From assembly GCA_904066235.2 (NCBI GenBank), contig CAJFCV020000005.1, positions 11,093,501-11,157,500 of the forward strand: 64,000 bases of DNA, written 5' to 3'. The position numbers and the translations under genes are program-made. The notes under the pieces are model-generated. The model had not been told where the DNA came from and did not search any database. It saw only the letters and a program-made list of their open reading frames with translations. This document shows, piece after piece, positions 42,714 through 54,284 of the stretch (position 1 is the first letter of the stretch; each line of letters begins with the position of its first letter). The DNA comes from Bursaphelenchus xylophilus. Its lineage: Eukaryota > Nematoda > Chromadorea > Rhabditida > Aphelenchoididae.

Positions 42714-43092
42714 TAGGCCGTGAAGATTATCTTATCACCAATAAAATGTCTGAAGCCCCCGTTCGCACGTCAAGAAATTGCGGGCATTGCAAAGGTTCTC
42801 ACAGCGAAAAAAAATCATAAAACCTGTCATCCAAATTGCACATAACAACAATTTTTAACCTAATTTTTTATGGGAACTCTAGGGAGTACTACTAGTCGTA
42901 TACAACTGTTTTTTATGCCGCTGGTACATTCTAAATGGGTGTCATCGTGACGCATTTTCTGAACATGGTTCGAGCTAGGCTAAAAATAGTGCAAATTTCA
43001 AGGCCGAATATCAAAAAAACTGTCCCATAAAGCGGGACGGGACCGGAGTAGATACTCGAAGAACAGTTTAAGGATTTTTTTGACGTGGAGCC

Positions 43093-43364
43093 TATTACGC
43101 TTTTTCAAAAGTGCAGACACATTTTCCGGCCTTTTTTGCACCGCACAGTGCAAGTTTCGTGTTCCCCGCGCGACGCGATCCTTTTCGAAACATTTTGCAC
43201 TGTGCAATTTCAAAAAATTCGCGCCGGCTCCGTTGAGAAAAGCTTGCGTCGCAGCGATATCCGGTTGCACAGTGCAAAAGGTCACAATGCACCCCGCAAA
43301 AGGGAGTTTTGTGCACGGTGCGGCCCACGACAAAATGTGTCTGCACTTTTGAAAAAGCGTAATA
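43093..43364. mobile_element. P element with variant ends
   Basis: TATTACGCTTTTTCAAAAGT / ACTTTTGAAAAAGCGTAATA around GCACAGTGC boxes and AAGCTTGCGTCGCAGCGATA. Confidence 0.8.
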
Positions 43365-43371
43365 TACCTCC

Positions 43372-43438
43372 TTCCAGTGCTCTCTGACTCGGTATCGTCG
43401 ATACAAACTTTTATTTAGACGTTGTATTCCTCGCCATG
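43372..43438 (-). CDS. Isolated candidate exon
   Basis: After ATTTTGACAG the frame FPWRGIQRLNKSLYRRYRV, then REHWKE, runs to a GAG/GTATAT donor on the minus strand. It is only 67 nt and next to a P element whose end forms the donor; no partner exon could be fixed. Unrecognised. Confidence 0.25.
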
Positions 43439-43797
43439 GAAAACTGTCAAAATACAACGATTATGGGTATATTTTGGTTCTATTAGCTTAAGCAGCTCTC
43501 GAGCTTTCTATTGGCATCAATATCTTGTGATTTACTATTAATCTTTATGTCAAAATATTGCAAACCATTTGGACAAAAACGGATTTGCACAGGGCAGAAT
43601 GCCAAAAAAAAATCTAGGCTTTTTCATTGGGCGCCCGTTTTTTCTTGACGTGCGTCGCAAACGCAAAATTGGGCTTCTGGCCCCTTTTTGTACGACGAAT
43701 TGACTGTTTCACAAACTGCAAACTGTCATATTGTGTTTTTCCAATCAATTTTTATTACTAGGATCAATGGCCAAGCCGTTAGAGGAGGTCGTTAAAA

Positions 43798-43851
43798 TCA
43801 AACAAAGTCATTCTTCAAGGATTTATCCTTGTTTTTCTTGGCTTGTCCCAT
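43798..43851 (-). CDS. Candidate terminal exon, unrecognised
   Basis: GTTTTCAG is directly followed by a phase-0 frame MGQAKKNKDKSLKNDFV and TGA, and AATAAA lies about 45 nt further (around 43751). Acceptor, stop and poly(A) signal fit the last exon of a minus-strand gene. A possible upstream exon is at 44318-44456. Confidence 0.4.
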   Translation of the reverse strand: MGQAKKNKDKSLKNDFV

Positions 43852-44317
43852 CTGAAAACAAATGGATATAATTTTCGGCTAGTAATCACTGTCTTCTTTT
43901 GATTCTGTTTGCGTTACTTTTTGATCAAGCGATTTGTAAGCTTGAGTAAATGCTTAATCACGAGTTACTAGTCGTTCCGGAGAGCGCGTAGACTTTTTTT
44001 TGTGGGCCGAAACCCCTTTTTGTGGCGGGAATTTGACCTGCTGTATCTTCGCTTTGTTTTTACAAACATTATCTTAATCATCTCTTATACGATCCATTAC
44101 CACCATCATTTTTTGCACTCCTACTTTTAAAATATTTCGCAAGGGTTCTCAACGTTTCTCGAATCTTTTGCGGGCTGTTTTAAGGTCATGTCATCGGGGG
44201 AAATTAGGATTGATTGGCACATAAAAAGCGCTGACCTGATGCGCCTTGAGGCTAAAAATTCTCCTCGAGGATTTGTCAAAAAACGTTTGGTTTGACATAA
44301 CCACCAACTGGCAACTC

Positions 44318-44456
44318 CTACGACACCACGAGGGCCAAAAGTTTTCGGAGCGACCCAAGAGTCTTTGGATTTCTGGAAGCGTGGCTTGCAAATCTTTGCA
44401 GCTCGCGCTCTAATTTGCGGTAATTTGTAGGCAGTCTCCGTTGTGTCGATAATTTG
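44318..44456 (-). CDS. Candidate exon, basic helical
   Basis: A minus-strand frame with STQRRLPTNYRKLERELQRF and SRNPKTLGSLRKLLALV before TAG. A weak donor (GTG/GTGTCG) before the stop would join in phase 0 to the exon ending at 43798. Composition is protein-like; the start is undefined. Confidence 0.25.
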
Positions 44457-45342
44457 CATTCCGCACGCTATTTTTTTGTGCCAAAAAAGTCTTCAGAATT
44501 TGTCGCAGCCTGAGGTAAAAGTTCCCTATTTTGGCCACAACTTATAACTTTGCGGAAACTGGTCGGAATCGGCCCAAATGTAGCGTGCACGCTCAATTCA
44601 TCGTTGTCAATGCCCGGACAGTGGATTTAGTTAGTGAGGTACCTTCTTTTTTACGTACCACCTTACCCTTCAAAAACGGCTGCAGTCTGTGATTTTACAC
44701 TTTATACGGTGAAACATGTCCGGAAATAAACTTATTGCCTCCGTATGGAACCAAATGAGTCGTTACAGCCTTCGTAATTACCCTTAAAACTATAGAGCTA
44801 TTATAGTAATTCAGTGCCAGCTAGATCGAGGCGTTTTCTCCTGACTTTAGTGCCCAAGCTTGGGCGCAGTTCGCGGAGTACCTTTGTTGTGGCCAAAATA
44901 AGGGACTTTTTCCTGTCGCGCTCTGAAAAAAATGATTTGTCGCTGCCAAAAATGGGAATCTAACAGGGGAAGTACTCCAAGGGCGACGCTTAGATTTTCT
45001 ATAAATTTTGCACACACGTCGGGTATGGACCAAATATCAATTCCTGAAAGTTTTAGCTCGCGCTTTGCGGGCGCCGCCGAGATATCGAACGATTTTTGCC
45101 GCCGAGAGAGCACGCTAAATGTGGAGATCGGTCAGAGAGAAAAACGCTTTTTGGCCATAACTTTGGCAGTCTCGTGCGGAAAAATTTGATTTTTTGTAGA
45201 AACATTTCTCTTTACGGTAGAAATAGGCATGAAACTTTTCGTGCCGAAATTCGGCAAAAAGTCATAAATTTTGGTCGACTTTCGATCTAAAAATCTCGGA
45301 TGTTTCTGCAAAGCGCGAGCTAGGATTCTCGCATATATCTTA

Positions 45343-45933
45343 CAAGGAAAGTACTTTTATGGGGGCTCCTACTTTTTGACGGGACATATCTCAAAAAATC
45401 AGAAAAAATGTGCTGATCAAGGATATATAAATCTTAGCTGCCCATTTTAGGTTTTTAAGGGTGAAAATGCCCAAAAACTGGTTTAATTTCCCTACAAAAG
45501 GCAGACATTCGAAACGATAAAAAGAGCACTCGATCTCTTCCTTCGGAAGAGAGCGGTGTGGCCGAGTGGTTAGTGCCGTAGTCTGGGAATCAAGAGGGGG
45601 GACGCCGCACGGGTTCGATTTCCCTTTTGGGCTGAATTAACTTTTTTGAAGTTGAAGGTCGGAAAAATAAATTTTTGGGCCAAGACTGTCTTATTACGTC
45701 TTAGAAACTCAATAAACACCATTTTAAGCCAAAATAAAAATTGTAAACCTTTGAAAAAATTAAGCGAAAAGGGGTTCATATAGGACTTTAAGTCAACTTC
45801 CGACTGAGTTTTCACCCCTAAAAACCTAAAATGGGCAGCTAAGATCTATATATTCTTGATCAGCACATTTTTTCTGATTTTTTGAGATATGTCCCGTCAA
45901 AAAGTAGGAGCCCCCATAAAAGTACTTTCCTTG
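45343..45933. mobile_element. T fold-back element (copy 2)
   Basis: Inverted ends CAAGGAAAGTACTTTTATGG / CCATAAAAGTACTTTCCTTG. TTA lies on each side (45340-45342 and 45934-45936), the target duplication expected for PIF/Harbinger-type elements. It is inserted opposite in orientation to copy 1 as judged by the tRNA-like core. Confidence 0.88.
45551..45628 (+). pseudogene. tRNA-Ser/Leu-like sequence, copy 2
   Basis: GTGTGGCCGAGTGGTTAGTG and ACGGGTTCGATTTCCC are kept. Differences from copy 1 (CTGGGAATCAAGAG versus CTGCGAATCAAAGG) fall in the anticodon and variable region. Confidence 0.6.
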
Positions 45934-46540
45934 TTAGAAAAAAGTATTTGTGCCAAGTTTCATCAAAATCTGAGCGTCGCACTTGGAGTACTTCCCCTGT
46001 AAGGCAAAAAAAAGAAAAAAAGAAAATGCACTGTGCAAAAGGGATGCGGCACTTTTTTGACCATCTTGCACTGTGCAATTGCGCAAGATGCAAGACTTTC
46101 TTTTTAAAATTTTACCACGCAAAAACATGTCGAGACGCCCTCAATTTTTTCAAATTAATGGTTAGGCGGTCTGAAAAGTCTGGACATGTTTTCGCACGGT
46201 GCGGTCGACGTCGCGAACGTGCTGATTGTTTGTCGGCGGCACAAACAGTCATCACAGTGCAAATGAAAAGTGCACTGTGTTGTGATTGCCCTCTTCAAAA
46301 CAATTTGTTTTGTAGAGTGCGTGGGAAGTTTACCTGTCGCCGTGCGACAAGTTTTTTGGTTTTTTGCGCGATCGCATGTCAACACCGCTTTGGCCCATCT
46401 ATTGTATTATAGTATATGTTTTTTATGGCTCACCGATTGTATATTACAATAGAAAAAAATCCAAAAATTTGTGAGGTTGAGGGAATTTTTGCGCAAACAA
46501 AAATTGTGTTTTTTGAGGAGCTGCAAACTCGAGATTCTTA

Positions 46541-46787
46541 CAGTGAGGGACCGGATCCAACGGCAAAAAACGTCTCATTTTGCATCCCGGAAGGGACCAA
46601 AATGTCTCCAAACCCTTCCTTTCTCTAAGCTAAAAAACCCCGCTTTGAAGAGCCCGCCTTGAAGGAAAGAGCGCGCTTTTCAAAGCGGAGTTTTTTAGCA
46701 TAGAGAAGGGAAGGGTTTGGAGTCATTTTGGTCCCTTCCGGGATGCAAAATGAGACGTTTTTTGCCATTGGATCAGGTCCCTCACTG
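46541..46787. mobile_element. F palindromic MITE, complete
   Basis: CAGTGAGGGACCGGATCC to GATCAGGTCCCTCACTG with TA borders; very close to the copies at 31951 and 59826. Confidence 0.9.
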
Positions 46788-46789
46788 TA

Positions 46790-48060
46790 TATCGAAAGCC
46801 GCAAAAAAGTGTGATTTTTTTGTAAATTTTGGCATGAAAATTTGGTACTTCTTTCTACCGTAAAGCATAATGTTTTGAATATCCGGGATTTCCTGCAAAT
46901 CACGAGCTAATATCTTCTGTAATTGATGTTTGATACATGCCCCACATGTGCGCGAAATATAACAAATTTTGAGCGTCGCATTTCAAGGGAGGTTTGGACA
47001 GAACGCCTTCCTTTGAAAGCATCTCCCAAACGTGCTTTTTCAACACTAGGCAAGACTGCTAGACGGGTATTAGGCGGGCCATTACCTAGTGCTAGGCAGA
47101 CCAAAAAGTCTTGACATGTTTTCGTGCTCTGTGGGCGTAGTAAAGATGGCGTTGCTACGAGGTGTCGTGCGAAAAAAATTCGGCAATTTCGCGCATTGCA
47201 ATGTGCAAAAAAAAGCGTACTGTGCTTTTGACCGCCCTTTTCAGAACAATTTTTTCACACTGTTAGGGACCTCAGTGTACCATGAATTTTACTTATCTCT
47301 TCTCTTAAGTTTTTGTACTACGCAGAGACAAGTCTAGAAGACTTTCTGGCCTGCCTAGTACGCAAAATTTTCAAAAAAAAATCTGAACTTGAAAGAACCC
47401 CCTTCCTTTGAGGGATCGTATCCGCTGGTCTTGCTTCTCCCAAATTTGGACGCCTCTCGCTTGTGCGAAAGAAAAAACAATGCGATTACCCGAGTCACAA
47501 AAGACCTAAAACCAAAGTTTTTGTTGACCACGACAAGTTCGTTTAGCGTGCTCCGAATCCTTAATTCCGATGTATAATCATTCCGCTTTCATTGCCATGT
47601 CCCCCCGCGTCTTGCTTTTGTTTGAATATGCAACTCCGGCCGCCGATTCTCGCACCGTTCTGTTTAATCAGCCCGATTATCAGGCTCCAGTCTGTGCGAA
47701 TGGAAACGTGACCCGAATCGGCCGGATTTGCAAATCGCGGGTCATGGGTTCCGTGGGCTGGATTTGAATAATAAAGGAAGTGTTGATGCGGAAAAGGACA
47801 GTCGTTTTTGATCAACAAAGATTGGAGGGCTGACAACGGAAATCAGCCTCCTAATCCGCCGCTATTTATATGCTTTTTTGGCAGTGGAGAGGTTGGGCGG
47901 AGATTTGGTGGAAGTTCTGGGGGCGCGTTTGCCGTGGGGTACCCAGAAACCTGGACAGAAGTTGGCTTAAAGGTAGAGCATAATTTTTGAAAAATTTTGC
48001 GAAATTCCCATCCTCCTTTCGTGAGGATGGCTAGACTCCATGCTCCCTCGAACCGGTGGA
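46790..48060. other. Intergenic, no secure gene
   Basis: Contains R-like remnants (46800-46990), a GGCAGACCAAAAAGTCTTGAC end at 47092 and a moderately GC-rich stretch at 47560-47960. A 65-codon open frame at 47570-47767 is followed by AATAAA, but nothing supports it as a gene. Confidence 0.45.
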
Positions 48061-48062
48061 CG

Positions 48063-48440
48063 CTGTCGGGAAAATAATGATAGACTATGTAGCATCGAAA
48101 ATCGCATTCTCGCCGAGAAAATAACTTGTTTTGCGGTAAAATCAACTTTGTTTTCGCTTGAGCGACGCACGTCAAACTGAGATAAGCTAAAACAGTCCGG
48201 TGAATAGATTGGCAGTTTGCCAAAAAAGACGCAAAAAAACGTTTTGTCGGGGAAGAAATGGGGAATTTTTGGGGCGAGAGACTACGTTTTTGCGTGTCTT
48301 TTTCTCTCTTTCTCCGCGAAATCAAGACGAAATGTAAAAAACCGATAGCGAAGTGTCTATTCGGGTCACCGGACTCCTCAGTTTGTCGTGCGACATGATT
48401 GGCGCAGACATTGGACTCATTGCTTTCCTGACGCCTTGTC
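48063..48440. repeat. S-family MITE split by D element
   Basis: Left part 48063-48166 ends at GAGCGAC; the right part resumes GACATGATTGGCGCAGACAT and ends CTCATTGCTTTCCTGAC, diverged. Confidence 0.65.
48167..48391. mobile_element. D MITE, copy 1
   Basis: GCACGTCAAACTGAGATAAG to CTCCTCAGTTTGTCGTGC, about 225 bp, about 90% like copy 2. Confidence 0.85.
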
Positions 48441-48568
48441 AATTGCCGTGCCTTATATTTTTATTTTTGTAATCAAACATTCAAAATCACATTTTTTTAT
48501 CTCTTTTAATTCTCACGATTCAAATCAGAAACTCACGCAATTCACTTGCCTTTTATTATAATATTTAC

Positions 48569-48746
48569 ATGTCCGTTCGCATAGACGCTGCAATGATTTG
48601 TGAGGCGCGAAAAAAGTCGGGCTGGGGTGACAGCCCAAAAAAGCCTATTGCACGGTGCAAACAGCCGAAATTACACAGTGCAAAGAAACCTTTTTTCGCA
48701 CAGTGCACGTTGCAAAAATCACTCCAGCGGCTTGGCGAACGGACTT
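48569..48746. repeat. C element
   Basis: GTCCGTTCGCATAGACGCTG to GCGGCTTGGCGAACGGAC: both terminal inverted repeats are visible, so this copy defines the ends of the family. Confidence 0.8.
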
Positions 48747-49008
48747 CGGTCCTTGTTTTGCATTGCCAAAAACAACAAACCCGTGGAGCGAGAGTGGAAT
48801 CGTTCCATTCCTATATCCGGTGGTTTGAGGGATCGTCTCTGGCGTTTTGACGTCCGCTCGCTTGCCAGACAATTGACAAGACGCTTGACACAGCTTGAGG
48901 GGAACAAAGATTATGTCGAAAAATAGTAAAGCAAGTAGAAGATGACAAAAACTTTGTCGGGAAATTTTTTTGACTTTTCAAATCAGTGATCGACAAAGAA
49001 TTGGGTAT

Positions 49009-49113
49009 CAGTTTGTCGGGAAAATGGTGAGCGCAATGTCGCGGCGCTGATCGCGTCGCTGCAGTGAGGCAACTTATTTTCTCGGCGGCGATGCGATTTT
49101 CAATGCGACAGGG
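49009..49113. repeat. S-family MITE, right end lost
   Basis: CAGTTTGTCGGGAAAATGGTG through GATGCGATTTTCAATGCGAC. Confidence 0.75.
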
Positions 49114-49129
49114 CACTTGATTGCGAGTT

Positions 49130-49290
49130 TGGCCATAAAAAGCCTGCAGATATGGCTACCGGTCCGAGCCTTGGGCACCTCAAGACCCGGAGCCGGCCCG
49201 GTGAAAATTAAGCGTTTTCAACATTTCCGAAGTCCGGCCCGATGAGGTTTTGAGGTCTGGCCCGACCCGGTAATATGTATTTTTAATTTC
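49130..49290. repeat. GGCCCG-rich simple repeat
   Basis: Iterated CCGGCCCG, AGACCCGGAGCC and GGCCCGACCCGG, akin to the hexamer blocks at 1985-2400. Confidence 0.6.
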
Positions 49291-49553
49291 AAAAAAAAGT
49301 TACCAGCCATTTTGCCCGCAATTTGGCGTTGTGTGTTTCTGATGTTTGTGGTGTCAGATATTTCTGTATTGCGACCTACAGGATTTTTAGAAAATGTGTG
49401 GTTTTATTGAACCTGTCACGTGTAATCAACAAAGATCATCTGATTGTCATGGATAACACAATTTTATCACTCAACTTTTCTCCTTTTTTCGCAGTGATTC
49501 CGAGGATGGATTTCATATTGTTTTCCAAAACGCCCTTTTCAAAGCATAAAATT

Positions 49554-49706
49554 AGTCTGTCGGGTGAATAATGAGCACTCTATCGTGTCGAAAATCGCAT
49601 CGCTGCCGTGAAAATGAATTTCGTCGCAGCAAAATCGGCTTGGGTTTTATAATACTTCAGCGACGCAATGTGCGGAGCGACATTCTCATTATTTTCCCGA
49701 CGGACT
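49554..49706. repeat. S-family MITE, S1 subtype
   Basis: Complete; both terminal regions have single changes (CGGGTGAATAATG, CCCGACGGACT). Confidence 0.8.
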
Positions 49707-49753
49707 TTAAATCTTCCGGACTGATAATGTTGAGAGACTGTAAAAAAGATACC

Positions 49754-50227
49754 AGGCGGGCCAAAAAGTCGTGACATGTCTGTACAGTGCACCATCGCAC
49801 GTCAAACTGAGACAAGCTAAAAAAGTCCGGTGAATGGATTGGCAATTTGCCAAAAAAAGACGCGAAAAAACGTTGTGTCGGGGGAGAAATGGGGAATTTT
49901 TGGGGCGAGAGAGTACGTTTTTGCGTGTCTTTTTTCTCTCTTTCTCTGCGAAATAGACGAAGTGTAAAAAACCGATAGCGAAGAGTCTATTCGGGTCACC
50001 GGACTCCTCAGTTTGACGTGCATCGCTCTTAAAACTTGTCGTGCGGCGACACGTGAAATTCACGGTGCCTTGCGACCCGCACAGTGCAAAAAAATTGTTT
50101 TGAAAAGAAAGACCGAAAGCACAGTGCGCTCTTTTTTTCACTCTCCGCCGAACTTTTATCGCGCGACGCGTTTTTAACGCCGAATTCATGCGACCGCACA
50201 ATGCGAAAACATGTCAGGACTTTATGA
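49754..50227. mobile_element. Element with GGGCCAAAAAGTC ends, split by D element
   Basis: AGGCGGGCCAAAAAGTCGTG and AACATGTCAGGACTTTATGA border GCACAGTGC-type boxes; the D copy is inside. Similar ends occur near 46165 and 47092. Confidence 0.6.
49797..50021. mobile_element. D MITE, copy 2
   Basis: Perfect outer inverted repeats GCACGTCAAACTGAG / CTCAGTTTGACGTGC. Confidence 0.85.
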
Positions 50228-50559
50228 CGCGACTTGAAGACAAAAGTTTCCATCCGCTAATCCGTGTTTGTTTTTTTGCTCTCAATTAGTGTCTAAGGTG
50301 ACTACATTCTTCGCCATGGCAAGGGTAAAATTAGAAAACGGAAAACCCCATAATTGGAAGTGGCCTTTTGAGTGCAAGCCAATTTCACGCGTTTGTCTAT
50401 ACTGTAGCGTGTGGAGGGAGGTTTATTTGGAAGAGTAATTCGGAAAGAGTGGGTGTTTACGGGATGTTCAGTGTGTTCGTTGTGATGTCGTCTGGACAAA
50501 GATGTCCAAGAGTCCAAACTTTTTTATATGTTAGTCAACAGGGAGTGAAACGCTACTTT

Positions 50560-50705
50560 TGAGGAGCTCTGGTTTCACCGAAGAGCCTTTTAATTCCTCT
50601 ATTTTGATACTCGTTTTTTAGTGCAGTTGATGGCGAATTTGTAGGATGCGAAAGGACTTGTAGCCGGGACTTGCAATTTCCAATAAGGTTTTTGAATTTT
50701 TTGAA
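50560..50705. repeat. Dispersed repeat, copy 2 of 2
   Basis: Matches 40960-41115. Confidence 0.75.
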
Positions 50706-50894
50706 ATTTAAAGAAGAAATGCTCCAAGTGGGACGCTCGGATTTTGACGAAATTTGGCACAATTTTAGACGATTTTTTTAAGAAATTTGTGAGATTTTTC
50801 GATTGCGTTTTGCAGAAATTTTTTTAGGCCGAAAGTTGGAAAAATTATCATTTTTTTGGCTCGAAGACAATATAGACTCAAGGAAAATAACATG

Positions 50895-50940
50895 AGGATT
50901 TTTTTGCAACAAATCCACATTATTTTCCCGACAGGCTGAG
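50895..50940. repeat. S-family right-end fragment
   Basis: GCAACAAATCCACATTATTT ... GACAGGCTG. Confidence 0.7.
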
Positions 50941-51219
50941 ATGAGATTTTTTTAATCAAAACATCCTAAAATTTTGGATATTTTTCCAATTTTCCCCCAC
51001 CTATTATTCCATCCCATTCCACCCTTCAAATGTTGCGTAAAATAGATGAGAAGAGACCATCCGAAAGTCGTTTATCTCCGCACCCCAAATTTATGATAAT
51101 GGGCATAAAGGATAACTTTATTCCGGGCTTAATTTATTATTGTGGGCCGTAAATAAATAACAAAGGCGTTGTGCGCCCTGGCCCTCCATCTTTGATTCTT
51201 AAAATGTTTGCTTTCGGTT

Positions 51220-52240
51220 GCACTCCTCACAGCGCGCTTTTCACACACAACGGAAACTACACAGTGCTGTTTTCATTTGCTCCGGTAATTGCACAGTGCG
51301 TTTTTTACTTGCCCCAGAAACTGCACAGTGCGTTTTCGATTGCAAGGGAAACTGCACCGTGCATTTTTTTCAATCGCATTGGAAACTGCACAGTGCGTTT
51401 TTCGGTCCATTGGGAACTGCACAGTGCGCTTTTCATTCGCACTCGAAACTGCGCAGTGCTTTTTTGAATCGCGCCAGAAACTGCACCGTGCGTTTTTCAT
51501 TCGCATCAGATACTGAACAGTGCGCTTTTCAATTGCCCCAGAAACTGCGCTGTGCGTTTTTCGAACGCACCGGAAACTGCACAGTGCGTTTTTAAATTGC
51601 ACCCGCAACTGCACAGTGGTTTTTCGATCGCATCGGAAGCTGCACTGTTCATTTTTTAAATGCAGCAGAAACTGCACAGTGCGTTTTTAAATTGCACCCG
51701 CAACTGCACAGTGGTTTTTCGATCGCATCGGAAGCTGCACTGTTCCTTTTTTAAATGCAGCAGAAACTGCACAGTGCGTTTTTCGATTGCATTGGGAACT
51801 GCACAGTGCGCTTTTTCCCAGGAACCGCACAGTGCGTTTTTCGAACCCACCGGGAACCGCACAGTGCGTTTTTTACCTGTCCAGAAACTGGACAGTGCGC
51901 TTTTCAAGCGCAACAAAAACTGCACAGTGCGCTTTCCATTCGCATTAAACACGGCACAGTGCGTTTTCTAATCAAAATGGAGGCTTCACGGTGCATTTTT
52001 CAAGCGGATTGGAAACTGCGCAGTGCTTTTTTCGATCGCACCAGAAACTGCACCGTGCGCTTTTTACTTGCCAAAGAAACTGCGCAGTGCGTTCCTCGAA
52101 TGCCCCAGAAACTGCACATTGCGTTTTTCGGTTGCACTGGGAACTGCACAGTGCATTTTTCATTCGCCGCGTGCCGATTTTTGATCGCGCAAAGACACTT
52201 TTGATGCCAACCGCCCTGTGCAAAGACATCTCATGACTTT
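51220..52240. repeat. GCACAGTGC tandem array (P type, copy 2)
   Basis: About 27 units of some 36 nt, GAAACTGCACAGTGCGTTTT plus a variable tail (GATTGCACC-like). Two adjacent blocks of about 95 nt are exact or near-exact duplicates (51580-51665 and 51666-51755). Orientation is opposite to copy 1. Confidence 0.85.
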
Positions 52241-52547
52241 TTGACCATCTTGTACTATTGATCTCAACTTTTTGCATGATTGTGGATGTTTCGGTTTCGA
52301 CTTTTATGTCTAAATCTTTCCGCTTCTCCCGAGGCATTTACGCTAATTCGATTTGGGCCGTTCATTTCCGCTGAGTTACTGGAATGACTCTCCAGAGGCC
52401 GGGAGCGCGTGTTCGGAGAGTGGTATATAACATTCGAGGGTTCATTCGGCACGCGCCTAGTTGTTTTTTGGAACTTTTAGTAATCAGAATCTCGTCCGTC
52501 TTCTTTGAATTCTGACTTTTAGGCGGGGCTTTCGAAAATTTTTGAGT

Positions 52548-52642
52548 GAAAAACAATTTGTTTTTGCGGCGACAAAACTCATTTTCCCAGCGGCATGCGA
52601 TTTGCGTTGCGACAGAGTGCTCATAATTTTCCCGACAGACTG
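52548..52642. repeat. S-family MITE, left end lost
   Basis: From GTGAAAAACAATTTG to TTTTCCCGACAGACTGA. Confidence 0.7.
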
Positions 52643-52749
52643 AGATTTTGATAAAAAAGACGTCATGCGCCTGGCCACCGCAAGTCCAAAGGTCTTACCG
52701 TAGCCGGATCGTCATCGGCCGGAGATAAGAACGGATTTAAACCTTTTAC

Positions 52750-52819
52750 CTTCGCCTTCAGAGCGTTGTGTACGCGGATCCCACGGATTGTTGGGAGCAT
52801 TGGTTAATCTTTTCAAATC
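52750..52819 (-). CDS. Isolated candidate exon
   Basis: A good acceptor (CAATTTGCAG) opens DLKRLTNAPNNPWDPRTQRS, then EGE, and a GAAG/GTAAAA donor closes it after 70 nt. If the donor is not used the frame stops 12 codons later. The protein family is unknown; neighbouring exons could not be fixed. A nearby short minus-strand ORF at 53158-53247 does not join it. Confidence 0.35.
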
Positions 52820-53155
52820 CTGCAAATTGAAGATAAAAGTCTGGCGCACTTTTATCTTTGACTCGAGTACACAATGGGTGCAGACACTCCGCCCCTTTGC
52901 CCGATTTAGAAAATTGGCCAGCTTTTATTGACGCGATCGAGCCGGATCGGCATGACCCGGAAGGAGTGACTACAAGGTTGTGTTAGTCAAGATTTACGCA
53001 CCAAAGTTGGCATTCTGTCCCCGCTTATGAAAGTGTCCAAAAATTCTGTCTCAATGACGGGTTTTTTGGACGAGGTCAGACAAAATGCGAAATATTGTGT
53101 AAAATGAAGAGATTTTATATCTCGACACTGACTTATTTGTTTTTTTTTGTTTTAG

Positions 53156-53206
53156 GATCAAAAATCCGCCTTGTTCCAGTCGATGCTTCCATCAAGCTTC
53201 AAATAG
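53156..53206 (+). CDS. Candidate terminal exon (or antisense ORF)
   Basis: A long T-rich acceptor (TTTTTTTTGTTTTAG) opens DQKSALFQSMLPSSFK and TAG. The opposite strand (53247-53158) carries a 29-codon ORF, MLRFCRFLQEFVRPYLKLDG onward. Only one, if either, is real; the acceptor favours the plus strand. Confidence 0.25.
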   Translation, partial: DQKSALFQSMLPSSFK

Positions 53207-53306
53207 GGGCGAACGAACTCTTGGAGAAATCGGCAGAATCGCAACATTTTTAGACGTTGTTAATTTAGGCTTCAAACAGGTAGAAGTCGAGCGATTTTTT
53301 ATGTTG

Positions 53307-53758
53307 ACAAGGGAAGTACTCCATGTGCGACGCTCAGATTTTTTTTAAAATTTTGCACACACGTCGGGTATGGACTAGATATCAATTCCTGAAAGTTTTG
53401 GCTTGCGCTTTGTGGGCGCCGCCGAGATATCGAACGATTTTTGCCGCCGAGAGAGCACGCTAAATGTGGAGAGCGGTCAGAGAGAAAAACACTTTTTGGC
53501 CATAACTTTGGCAGTTTCGCGCGGAAAAATTTGATTTTTTGTGGAAACATTATCCTTTACGGTAGAAATAGGTATGAAAAATTTCGTGCCGAAATTCGGC
53601 AAAAGTCCTAAATTTTCGCCGACTTTCGATCTAAAAATCGCGGTTGTCTCTGCAAAGTGCGAGTTAGGATTCTCGCATATATCTTAGAAAAAATTTTTCT
53701 AAATTTGTGGCAAGTTTCATCAAAATCTGAGCGTCGCACTTGGAGTACTTCCCCTGTA
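53307..53758. mobile_element. R element, complete
   Basis: ACAAGGGAAGTACTCCATGT to CACTTGGAGTACTTCCCCTGT; about 450 bp. Confidence 0.88.
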
Positions 53759-54048
53759 AACACATATGATGAGGTTAAGCAGGAGTCCAGCTTCAAATTT
53801 ATGTGTGCAATAAACCCATTCTCCCTCATTTCCTCGTGTAATCAGGTTATCTTTGGAGCAAAAAATTATCTTTGCGCTAAAACAGAATGCCAAGAATTTT
53901 TCATTGATAGAGCGTTGTTCTATACATATTTTTTCTTGACGTGCAACGGCACTTAAGGGTGTGGTTTTTAGTCTTTTTATATGACATCGGTCTGTCGGAA
54001 AAATAATCCCTCGTCTTCCTAAGCGACTGCGCGCAGAGGGAAAGATAT

Positions 54049-54198
54049 CAGTCTGTCGGGAAAATAATGAGTTTCGTGTCGATACGCTGATCGCGCCGCT
54101 GAAGTGAAAAGCAATTTGATTTTGCCGCGACACAATTCATTTTCTCCGCAGCGATTTTTGATGCAACAAATTGCTCATTATTTTCACGACAGACTAAT
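54049..54198. repeat. S-family MITE, S1 subtype
   Basis: Complete; a degenerate S3-like left end (CGGTCTGTCGGAAAAATAAT) lies just before it at 53990. Confidence 0.85.
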
Positions 54199-54284
54199 AA
54201 ATAAACTCCGATACACATAGATGAACACCAATTATTTTTGTTCGGCTTGTTTGCTGCCACTTGTGCACTTTCTTAGTCAAGATG

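Larger units (their letters stand above)
44963..46002. mobile_element. R element split by T element
   Basis: Left part 44963-45342, right part 45934-46002; both ends match R (ACAGGGGAAGTACTCC / GGAGTACTTCCCCTGT). Confidence 0.85.

Noticed and set aside
43700..43720. CTGTTTCA, the core of the C. elegans 21U-RNA upstream motif
   Set aside because: An 8-mer is expected by chance in a window this size; no surrounding AT-rich extended motif was evident.
47570..47767. 65-codon frame followed by AATAAA
   Set aside because: No upstream acceptor, no recognisable domain, and the nearby poly(A)-like hexamer is common in AT-rich DNA.
51220..52240. Regular palindromic repeats resembling a CRISPR array
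   Set aside because: Eukaryotic context, the repeat is a 9-bp core in diverged units, the 'spacers' resemble each other, and no cas-like genes exist.
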